28,104 bases of DNA from NCBI GenBank assembly GCA_015523055.1, contig WALD01000078.1, positions 1 through 28,104 on the forward strand, read 5' to 3'. The position numbers were made by a program, and so were the translations under genes. This DNA is from Candidatus Altarchaeota archaeon (GTDB lineage: Archaea; Altiarchaeota; Altiarchaeia; IMC4; QMZM01). Below, piece after piece: positions 23,193 to 28,104 of the stretch (position 1 is its first letter; the number at the start of each line of letters is the position of its first letter). Below the pieces are notes generated by a model that had not been told where the DNA came from, searched no databases, and saw only the letters and a program-made list of their open reading frames with translations.

Positions 23193-23623
23193 TTTATCTT
23201 AACAACGACCGCCTCAATCTCATTCCTGAATGAGTATTTACCCACCTGCTTTTTCTTATGGAAGACACCCTCTACCATCACGTCGTCACCCTCCTGAACC
23301 GGAGGATGTTCCCTGACAAAAACCCTGAGTTCCTTTTCATTGGATTCGAGATTGAAAATTGTATAGTTATTCCCCCTGGCTGATGTTCTGAATTTGGGTT
23401 CTGAAACCCTGCCATTCACTTCAACCCTCTTCAGGTTGCAGCGGTTCCGTTTCTCCAGTATTGAGGATACCGAGTTGCACATATCCCCCGTTGCAAAGCA
23501 GAGCTCGCTGTCGGAGACCTCCCTCCCATCAGGGCAGAAGTATCTTGACCTCCCTCCACCCAGACATCCGCCGCTCAGAAGGACTGCCATCAGCACTAAG
23601 GCAATTAATGGCTTTGAACCCAT
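23189..23623 (-). CDS. Lipoprotein with OB-like domain
   Basis: 144 residues. The N-terminus MGSKPLIALVLMAVLLSGGC is a signal peptide with a lipobox-like LSGGC, so Cys20 is the predicted lipidation site and the protein is anchored on the outer face of the membrane. A short region with four cysteines (FCPDGREVSDSELCF, MC, RC) follows, then an OB-like barrel (RVEVNGRVSEPKF ... NYTIFNLESNEKELRVFV ... VQEGDDVMVEGVFHKKK). It is the first gene of the minus-strand operon, overlapping the second OB-fold gene by four bases. A TATA-like element lies 28-36 bases before its ATG. I know of no described function for such a pair. Confidence 0.78.
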   Translation of the reverse strand: MGSKPLIALVLMAVLLSGGCLGGGRSRYFCPDGREVSDSELCFATGDMCNSVSSILEKRNRCNLKRVEVNGRVSEPKFRTSARGNNYTIFNLESNEKELRVFVREHPPVQEGDDVMVEGVFHKKKQVGKYSFRNEIEAVVVKIK

Positions 23624-23650
23624 ATCGTCTTATGTATTAGCTGGGAGAGA

Positions 23651-23659
23651 TATAAATCA
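23651..23659 (-). promoter_or_regulatory. Putative TATA box for the OB/TctA/kinase operon
   Basis: TATAAATCA on the plus strand reads TGATTTATA on the minus strand, 28-36 bases before the ATG at 23623. It might also act rightward toward the aIF2 alpha gene, though that start is about 100 bases away. Confidence 0.45.
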
Positions 23660-23756
23660 GATACTCAGAATTCATCAGGTCCACCCTGTGAACCCTGTGA
23701 ATTTTCATCATGAGCAGATTCCGGGGGGTTTTAAGAATTCAATCCCAGTTCATATC

Positions 23757-24551
23757 ATGGCGAAGAAGGCCGCGTATCCTGAAGAGGGGGAATTCATTCT
23801 GGCTACTGTGAAGGAGGTATTCAGACAGGGTGTCTTTGTAACCCTTGATGAGTATGGTGATAAAAAGGGGATGCTGCACATCTCAGAGATCTCTCTTAAG
23901 TGGGTTCGTAATATCCGCGACTATGTGAAGGAGGGACAGAAGGTCGTTCTTAAGGTTCTGAATGTGAATCCTGAAAGAGGGCATATAGACCTTTCTCTCA
24001 GAAGAGTCAATGATGCACAGAGGAAGGAGAAACTCTATGAAGTCAAACAGAAACAGAGGAGCCAGAGGATAATTGAACTGCTTACAAAGGAACTGAAGCT
24101 CTCAAAGAAGGAATTGGAGACAGAGATTCTCTCAAAGCTTGAGGACTATGCTTCCCCATACGACGGATTTGAGGCCATTGCCGGGGACAACACACTGATT
24201 GAGAAACTTGGAATAAGAAAGAAGAACAGGGCAGGACTTCTGGACATCATTAATAAGAATGTGAAGCCACCATTTGTTGTGGTTACCGGTTTTGTGAAGC
24301 TGAACAGCTATGCTCCCAACGGTGTGGATATAATCCGGGAGTCCCTAATCAGAATTCAGGAATCAGGAGCAGAGGGAGAGATAGAGGTGAATTATGTATC
24401 TGCCCCCTTCTACAGGGTGAAGGTCAGAGCAGAGGACTATAAGAGCGCCGAGAAATTACTCCACAACTCGGTTAAGAAAGGAATTGAGTATATGGAAAGG
24501 AATCATGGTAAGGGGGAATTTCACAAAGAGATGGCAGAGAGGCAGAAATGA
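23757..24551 (+). CDS. eif2a: Translation initiation factor aIF2 subunit alpha
   Basis: Alpha subunit of the heterotrimeric aIF2 that carries initiator tRNA to the ribosome. 264 residues, the standard archaeal length. An S1 domain occupies residues 10-85 (EFILATVKEVFRQGVFVTLDEYG, KGMLHISEIS, LSLRRV). A helical domain follows (about 90-170), then the alpha/beta C-terminal domain that contacts the gamma subunit (FVVVTGFVKLNSYAPNGVDIIRESL, about 180-260). The open frame extends far upstream, but the ATG at 23757 starts the conserved MAKKAAYPEEGEF and the preceding part lies in the divergent promoter. TTTTAAG about 27 bases upstream may be a leaderless promoter. It overlaps nop10 by four bases, a widely conserved archaeal arrangement. 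Confidence 0.94.
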   Translation: MAKKAAYPEEGEFILATVKEVFRQGVFVTLDEYGDKKGMLHISEISLKWVRNIRDYVKEGQKVVLKVLNVNPERGHIDLSLRRVNDAQRKEKLYEVKQKQRSQRIIELLTKELKLSKKELETEILSKLEDYASPYDGFEAIAGDNTLIEKLGIRKKNRAGLLDIINKNVKPPFVVVTGFVKLNSYAPNGVDIIRESLIRIQESGAEGEIEVNYVSAPFYRVKVRAEDYKSAEKLLHNSVKKGIEYMERNHGKGEFHKEMAERQK

Positions 24552-24712
24552 AGTCAAGAATTCACAAATGCGAGAACTGCGGCAGGTATACCCTGAAGGA
24601 CAGATGCCCGGAATGCGGCAGAGCTGTTATCGGAACCAGACCTGCAAGATTCTCACCCCAGGACCCCTACGGCAGATACAGGAGAATGATGAAAAGGGAG
24701 ATGGGGCATTGA
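24548..24712 (+). CDS. nop10: H/ACA ribonucleoprotein protein Nop10
   Basis: 54-residue protein of the box H/ACA RNP, which with Cbf5, Gar1 and L7Ae makes pseudouridine in rRNA. The sequence opens MKSRIHKCENCGRYTLK, continues DRCPECGRAV, and ends PARFSPQDPYGRYRRMMKREMGH. The two CxxC pairs (Cys8/Cys11 and Cys20/Cys23) form the zinc ribbon, and the PxRFSPxDxYxxYR stretch is the universal Nop10 helix that binds Cbf5. The ATG overlaps the aIF2 alpha stop codon (ATGA), so the two are translationally coupled, as in many archaea. It is short and easily missed by length-filtered gene calling. Confidence 0.96.
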   Translation: MKSRIHKCENCGRYTLKDRCPECGRAVIGTRPARFSPQDPYGRYRRMMKREMGH

Positions 24713-24745
24713 TTAGAATTCATCAATTCCAATTCGGGGGTTGAT

Positions 24746-25156
24746 ATGTTAAATCTGGTATCAATCCGACATATGGGAAGATTGAAAAGAATTCTCATCA
24801 GGCGTGAGGCTCTGGAGTTCATGCTTGGCGTTTCGAGGGAGGTCTATCCAAAGGAGTTCAGCGGTCTTCTGAGAGGCACTAAGGAGCTGATTGTTGAGGT
24901 TCTTATAATTCCCGGCACAAGAGCGGGGGACGGGTTCGCAACGATACCGTTATACATGAAGCCAATAGATTACTCCATCATAGGGAGCGTCCATTCCCAC
25001 CCGGGCAGAGATTTCAGACCATCAAAGGCAGACCTCAGGTTCTTCGGGAAGACAGGATTCGTGCATCTTATCCTGAAACAGCCATACTCCGGAATTCAGG
25101 ACATTGCAGGGTACGATGCTCATGGCAACAGAATTGAACTCGGAGTGCAGGGATAA
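24746..25156 (+). CDS. JAMM/MPN domain metalloprotease
   Basis: 136-residue single-domain JAB1/MPN/Mov34 protein. The full zinc-site signature is visible: Glu37 (KEFSGLL), His83 and His85 in HSHP, Ser93 and Asp96, in the exact H-x-H-x7-S-x2-D spacing, so the protein should be an active metallopeptidase. Archaeal relatives remove ubiquitin-like SAMP modifiers from target proteins; no SAMP or E1-like gene is visible here, so substrate is inference. The ATG at 24746 follows GGGGG about six bases upstream; an internal ATG at 24773 would give a slightly shorter chain. It lies 33 bases after nop10 and may share its transcript. Confidence 0.9.
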   Translation: MLNLVSIRHMGRLKRILIRREALEFMLGVSREVYPKEFSGLLRGTKELIVEVLIIPGTRAGDGFATIPLYMKPIDYSIIGSVHSHPGRDFRPSKADLRFFGKTGFVHLILKQPYSGIQDIAGYDAHGNRIELGVQG

Positions 25157-25160
25157 CGCC

Positions 25161-25168
25161 TTTAATTA
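25161..25168 (+). promoter_or_regulatory. Putative TATA box for tRNA-Arg
   Basis: TTTAATTA lies 22-29 bases upstream of the tRNA 5' end, consistent with archaeal tRNA promoters. Confidence 0.4.
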
Positions 25169-25189
25169 CCGTTTCCATATGATTTACAC

Positions 25190-25263
25190 GCCCGCATGGG
25201 GTAGCCTGGATATCCTGGGGGCTTGCGGAGCCTCTGACCCGGGTTCAAATCCCGGTGCGGGCA
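25190..25263 (+). tRNA. tRNA-Arg (anticodon GCG)
   Basis: A complete cloverleaf of 74 bases. The acceptor stem GCCCGCA pairs with TGCGGGC over all seven positions. The D arm is GGG/CCT with the loop containing GCCTGG. The anticodon stem GGGGC/GCCTC encloses the 7-base loop TTGCGGA, giving anticodon GCG for codon CGC. The T arm is CCGGG-TTCAAAT-CCCGG. The discriminator is A73 and no CCA is encoded. No intron is present. Confidence 0.95.
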
Positions 25264-25330
25264 ACTGATTGTCCACATTTCACGTTCTCGCAGCATATCA
25301 CTTTAATTTTGTCAATGCTTGTTAATGAAT

Positions 25331-25340
25331 ATTAAATTAA
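25331..25340 (+). promoter_or_regulatory. Putative TATA box for the HEPN/MNT pair
   Basis: ATTAAATTAA lies 31-40 bases before the HEPN start codon, in a strongly AT-rich stretch (25305-25368). A second candidate (TATAATAAATATAAAT, 25351-25366) is closer than is usual. Confidence 0.35.
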
Positions 25341-25370
25341 AACATAATAGTATAATAAATATAAATCAAA

Positions 25371-25745
25371 ATGCGTGATGATATAAAGGTATGGTGGAAG
25401 CAGGCAGAGGATGATCTGGATAGTGCTAAGGCAAATTTTGAGATTAAGCAGTACCGGGTAGCCTCGCTTCTGGCTCAGCAGGCTCTGGAAAAGGCCCTGA
25501 AGGCATTGTACATCAAAAGATTTAACGAGCTTAAGAAGACACACGACCTGGTTTTTCTAGCTAACAAACTGGATTTACCTGAAGACCTTAGAGGAGTGTG
25601 TAAGGAGCTGGATCCACTGTATTTACAGACAAGATATCCTGATGCAACAGGAAACCTGCCATCAGAATTATTTGATAAAGCAGACACTTTTAATTTCATC
25701 AGTCTAGCTGACGAGGTCATGGAATGGATAGAGAAAGCGATATAA
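25371..25745 (+). CDS. HEPN domain protein (toxin-like partner of MNT)
   Basis: 124-residue all-helical HEPN protein of the type paired with minimal nucleotidyltransferases. WWKQAEDDLDSAKANFEIKQYRVASLLAQQALEKALKALYIKR is the first hairpin of the four-helix bundle. KKTHDLVFLA around 55-64 and TRYPD at 87-91 are the family's conserved points. HEPN/MNT pairs are usually toxin-antitoxin modules; in the best-studied ones the HEPN RNase uses R-x4-6-H. Here Arg50 and His58 are seven residues apart, so catalytic activity is uncertain. It overlaps the MNT gene by 22 bases and lies just after a tRNA gene, a common location for mobile accessory genes, though no integrase or att repeat is visible. Confidence 0.88.
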   Translation: MRDDIKVWWKQAEDDLDSAKANFEIKQYRVASLLAQQALEKALKALYIKRFNELKKTHDLVFLANKLDLPEDLRGVCKELDPLYLQTRYPDATGNLPSELFDKADTFNFISLADEVMEWIEKAI

Positions 25746-26041
25746 TAGCGGGTCTGAAGGAATTCAAGGAGAACCTTTCAAAGGACATTGAGGTAGATAA
25801 GATGATCTTTTTTGGAAGCAGAGTCCGGGGAGGACATTACAAGGACAGTGACATAGACCTCATACTCGTATCTCCAAGGTTTGCTGATGAAAAGTTCTAC
25901 AAGAGGCCGGTTAGGTTATATGATTACTGGCGCCTTGATTATCCTGTCGATTTTCTCTGCTACACGCCAAAAGAATTCAAGAAAATGAGCAACCAGGTGA
26001 CTATAGTAAGAGAAGCTGTAAGGAGCGGGGTAGAGATATAG
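25724..26041 (+). CDS. Minimal nucleotidyltransferase (MNT), partner of HEPN
   Basis: 105-residue polymerase-beta-type nucleotidyltransferase. FFGSRVRGGHYKDSDIDLILVS shows the GS motif (Gly31-Ser32) and the metal-binding Asp43 and Asp45; Asp76 (YPVDFLCY) is the third acidic residue, so the active site is complete. In HEPN/MNT modules the MNT protein neutralises HEPN, in some cases by transferring AMP to a tyrosine of the HEPN protein. The order HEPN then MNT and the 22-base overlap imply one transcript. It ends at the start of a repeat-rich 267-base gap. Confidence 0.9.
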   Translation: MDRESDIIAGLKEFKENLSKDIEVDKMIFFGSRVRGGHYKDSDIDLILVSPRFADEKFYKRPVRLYDYWRLDYPVDFLCYTPKEFKKMSNQVTIVREAVRSGVEI

Positions 26042-26059
26042 GCAAAAATTCCTCATCTA

Positions 26060-26310
26060 AAGCAGAGGAATTCCCGCGAATAGAATAAAAGCCACTTATT
26101 GAATTCCCCGGCGGTTAGAATTCAAGGGAAAGTGGGTTGATAAGGGGATTTTGTAATCGGAGATTTACAAAAAATTGCGATATAAAATCGCAATTAAACC
26201 GTAGGTTGTCCTCTTATTACGCGACACTACTTATTGAATCCCTGCGAATAGAATAAAAGCCACTTATTGAATTCCCCGGCAGGAAGCAGAGGAATTCCCG
26301 CGAATAGAAT
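26060..26310. repeat. Long direct repeats in the thiC upstream region
   Basis: A 37-base unit beginning GCGAATAGAATAAAAG and ending GAATTCCCCGGC is identical at 26076-26112 and 26244-26280. A 27-base unit beginning AAGCAGAGGAATTCCCG is identical at 26060-26086 and 26284-26310, so the two repeats overlap in the first copy and swap order around the second. A degenerate piece (ACTTATTGAATCCCTGCG) is at about 26229-26246. Five GAATTC sites lie inside. The last copy runs into the thiC start codon. Confidence 0.9.
26149..26195. other. Two adjoining perfect hairpins upstream of thiC
   Basis: Stem 1 pairs TTTTGTAA (26149-26156) with TTACAAAA (26165-26172) over an 8-base loop. Stem 2 follows without a gap and pairs AATTGCGAT (26173-26181) with ATCGCAATT (26187-26195) over the loop ATAAA. 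Both are perfect. They lie between the two 37-base direct repeats, 110-160 bases before thiC. No thi-box (CTGAGA-type) TPP riboswitch signature is present. Possible structured leader, terminator of the MNT transcript, or remnant of a small mobile element. Confidence 0.6.
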
Positions 26311-27508
26311 GATGAAAAGGATAGCAGAGAGGGAGAGAATCCCTGAGGATAAGCTGAAAAGAAGGGTTAAGAATGGCTCCGTTGTGATAGTCAGGAATTC
26401 GGAGAGGGATATCGAGCCCCTTGCAATCGGTGAGGGAACACGGGTTAAGGTGAACGCGAACATCGGGACGTCCACCGACACATCGGACATAGACAACGAG
26501 CTTGAAAAGGCAAGGGTTGCCGTTGAGGCCGGGACCCACACCCTCATGGACCTGAGCATCGGTAATAACATTGACAGGGTCAGAAGGGAGATTATCAAAA
26601 AGACGGAGATTCCCCTTGGAACGGTCCCCATCTATCAGGCATTCATCGAGAAGAAGGTGGATATGGATCCGGACTCAATTCTCAATGTCATAGAAAAGCA
26701 CTGTAAGGACGGAGTTGATTTCCTGACCCTGCACTGTGGGATTACCCGGAGGATAGTGGAGAGAGTGAGTGAAAGGCTCATCCCGATAACCAGCAGAGGG
26801 GGGAGTTTCATTGCGGCATGGATTATCAAAAATGAAAGGGAGAATCCTCTTTACACTGAATTCGACAGAATTCTCGAGATAGTGAAGGAATACGACGTCG
26901 TTATCAGCCTTGGTGATGCTCTCAGACCGGCAGGCATCCATGACGCCTCTGACTGGTGCCAGTTTCAGGAACTGCTGAACATGGGCAGGCTGACCCGGAG
27001 GGCAAGAGAGGCCGGTGTCCCCATCATAATCGAAGGGCCAGGTCATGTCCCTTTAAATCAGATAGAGATGAATGTGAAGCTCGAAAAGAGGCTCTGCGAC
27101 AATGCCCCGTTTTATGTCCTCGGCCCACTTGTTACCGATATAGCCCTCGGCTACGACCACATCTCCGGGGCAATAGGGGGAGCTTTGGCGGCGATGCACG
27201 GAGCCGACTTCCTCTGCTATGTAACCCCTTCAGAGCATCTGGGCCTTCCAACGGTTGATGATGTGAGGGTGGGAGTCATTGCCTCAAAGATCGCAGCCCA
27301 CGCTGCAGACATAGTCCGGCTCGGAGACACAAAACGTGATGATGAACTCTCAAAGGCAAGGAAAGAGCTGGACTGGGACAGAATCTTCAAGCTCTGTATA
27401 GATGGCAGAGTAAGGGCAGAGCATAAAGATCTGGTAGGCAAGAAGGCATGCACCATGTGCGGGAGATATTGTGCCCTGAAAATTCTGGAGGACTACCTGA
27501 AGAGGTAA
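26309..27508 (+). CDS. thiC: Phosphomethylpyrimidine synthase ThiC
   Basis: Radical SAM enzyme that rearranges aminoimidazole ribotide to hydroxymethylpyrimidine phosphate in thiamine synthesis. 399 residues, the short archaeal form. Visible landmarks are RVKVNANIGTS, TLMDLSIGNNIDRVRR, FLTLHCGITRR, IEGPGHVPLNQIEMN and GPLVTDIALGYDHISGAIGG. The C-terminal cluster-binding cysteines are CTMCGRYC (C-x2-C-x3-C), one residue tighter than the C-x2-C-x4-C of long bacterial ThiC. I take the ATG at 26309 (a second ATG follows at 26312); an upstream non-ATG codon at 26267 in frame would translate the direct repeat. The upstream region is repeat- and hairpin-rich. No other thiamine gene is in the window. 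Confidence 0.95.
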   Translation: MMKRIAERERIPEDKLKRRVKNGSVVIVRNSERDIEPLAIGEGTRVKVNANIGTSTDTSDIDNELEKARVAVEAGTHTLMDLSIGNNIDRVRREIIKKTEIPLGTVPIYQAFIEKKVDMDPDSILNVIEKHCKDGVDFLTLHCGITRRIVERVSERLIPITSRGGSFIAAWIIKNERENPLYTEFDRILEIVKEYDVVISLGDALRPAGIHDASDWCQFQELLNMGRLTRRAREAGVPIIIEGPGHVPLNQIEMNVKLEKRLCDNAPFYVLGPLVTDIALGYDHISGAIGGALAAMHGADFLCYVTPSEHLGLPTVDDVRVGVIASKIAAHAADIVRLGDTKRDDELSKARKELDWDRIFKLCIDGRVRAEHKDLVGKKACTMCGRYCALKILEDYLKR

Positions 27509-27511
27509 AGA

Positions 27512-27519
27512 TTTATAAC
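27512..27519 (+). promoter_or_regulatory. Putative TATA box for the MarC-family gene
   Basis: TTTATAAC lies 21-28 bases before the ATG at 27540, a leaderless-type spacing, and directly follows the thiC stop. Confidence 0.5.
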
Positions 27520-27539
27520 CCTAGACTAAATATGTTTAC

Positions 27540-28104
27540 ATGACTGATCTCAATTTCTTCATCCACTCCCTTACAGCACTTTTCATAGTAATTAATCCCA
27601 TAGGTAATGTCCCTTTTTTCATCACGCTTCTGGAGAATTTTAGGGAAAATGACAGGATAGCCGCAATAAGGATGGCTGTTATGATTGCCGCGATAACCCT
27701 CCTTCTGGTTACAATAACCGGGAATTTTATATTTAATCTGCTGGGCATCAAAATGTATTCCTTCCGGATAGCGGGCGGAATTCTTCTCCTCATAATCTCA
27801 ATTGAAATGCTCTTTGGCAGAAAGAGCAGGACAGTGTCTTCAGATGAGGAGCTGATCGTGGGAAAGAAGGTTGACATAGCAGTAACGCCCATGGCAATCC
27901 CCCTCCTTACAGGCCCCGGTGCAATAACAACGGGAATTCTCCTCTTTGACTCAGCACAAACGCTCCTGAAGATGGCTATCGTCCTTGCGAATATACTCCT
28001 CGTTTTCCTGTTGTCCTATCTGATAATCTCGCGCTCCAGTCTGGTCTATGGGGTGTTGGGGAAGATTGGAACCAGAGTCACGATCCGGATAATGGGCCTC
28101 ATGC
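27540..28104 (+). CDS. MarC (UPF0056) family membrane protein, 3' end cut off
   Basis: The first 188 residues of a six-helix membrane protein of the MarC/UPF0056 family. FIVINPIGNVPFFITL near the N-terminus is the family signature, RIAGGILLLIISIEML follows in the third helix, and AVTPMAIPLLTGPGAITTGI is the second conserved Pro/Gly-rich turn. Full-length members have about 200-220 residues, so only the last part is missing. Despite the name (once linked to multiple antibiotic resistance in E. coli) the transport function is unproven. The gene has its own TATA-like element 31 bases after thiC, so it may be transcribed separately. Confidence 0.88.
   Translation, partial: MTDLNFFIHSLTALFIVINPIGNVPFFITLLENFRENDRIAAIRMAVMIAAITLLLVTITGNFIFNLLGIKMYSFRIAGGILLLIISIEMLFGRKSRTVSSDEELIVGKKVDIAVTPMAIPLLTGPGAITTGILLFDSAQTLLKMAIVLANILLVFLLSYLIISRSSLVYGVLGKIGTRVTIRIMGLM

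Noticed and set aside
23394..23756. N-terminal extension of the aIF2 alpha frame
   Set aside because: It overlaps the divergent lipoprotein gene and its promoter, and conserved aIF2 alpha begins at the ATG at 23757.
25190..26041. Integrated element using tRNA-Arg as attachment site
   Set aside because: The HEPN/MNT pair follows the tRNA, but no copy of the tRNA 3' end and no integrase are found downstream.
26041..26310. CRISPR array or TPP riboswitch upstream of thiC
   Set aside because: Repeats are only two copies each with unequal spacing and shared borders, unlike a CRISPR array. No thi-box core is present.
27434..27480. Loss of the ThiC iron-sulfur motif
   Set aside because: The C-x2-C-x3-C form differs from long bacterial ThiC by one residue, but all three cysteines are present and the shorter loop suits the short archaeal form.

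Overview
The window is archaeal chromosome. The evidence is an archaeal-type alanyl-tRNA synthetase, translation factor aIF2 alpha with Nop10 directly behind it, archaeal SecF/SecD, peripheral-stalk subunits of an A-type ATP synthase, pilin-like proteins with class III signal peptides, TATA-like promoters with short or absent leaders, and a tRNA without an encoded CCA. Gene content is euryarchaeal-like (short ThiC, an MfnE-like kinase, HEPN/MNT, a CARF-type regulator), but the sequence alone does not fix the lineage. Coding density is high and no gene-free stretch reaches 300 bases.

Layout. 1-4560: the end of a TauE/SafE-type permease, pyrD, and a secF-secD pair. 4600-8780: ATPase stalk genes H and E, a convergent MgtC/DUF4010 membrane protein, an unknown anchored surface protein and a convergent XTP/dITP pyrophosphatase. 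8850-14160: an MFS transporter, alaS and a membrane-anchored Memo-AMMECR1 fusion, overlapping end to start. 14200-15370 (minus): a CARF-wHTH regulator and a small PC4-like protein. 15450-18660: a surface cluster with two clear class III signal peptide proteins, a large Cys-repeat protein and a small secreted protein. 18900-20290: an operon of a winged-helix regulator, a membrane-anchored alpha-crystallin-like protein and a membrane-anchored coiled-coil protein. 20330-23620 (minus): another wHTH protein, then a tightly overlapping operon of an OB-fold lipoprotein, an anchored OB-fold protein, a TctA-type permease and an MfnE-like kinase. 23750-26040: aIF2 alpha, nop10, a JAMM protease, tRNA-Arg(GCG) and a HEPN/MNT pair. 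26060-28104: a repeat- and hairpin-rich leader, thiC and a truncated MarC-family gene.

The most striking feature is not a gene. The palindrome GAATTC occurs about 80 times by my manual count, against about 7 expected by chance, so it behaves like a highly iterated palindrome. It appears in all three codon phases and on genes of both strands. It is denser still between genes, where several copies come in close pairs or sit inside longer direct repeats (853-874, 15051-15095, 18667-18746, 26060-26310).

The best candidates for undescribed systems are the regulator/Hsp20-like/coiled-coil operon, the extracytoplasmic OB-fold pair with the TctA-like permease, the secreted Memo-AMMECR1 fusion, and the GAATTC repeat itself.
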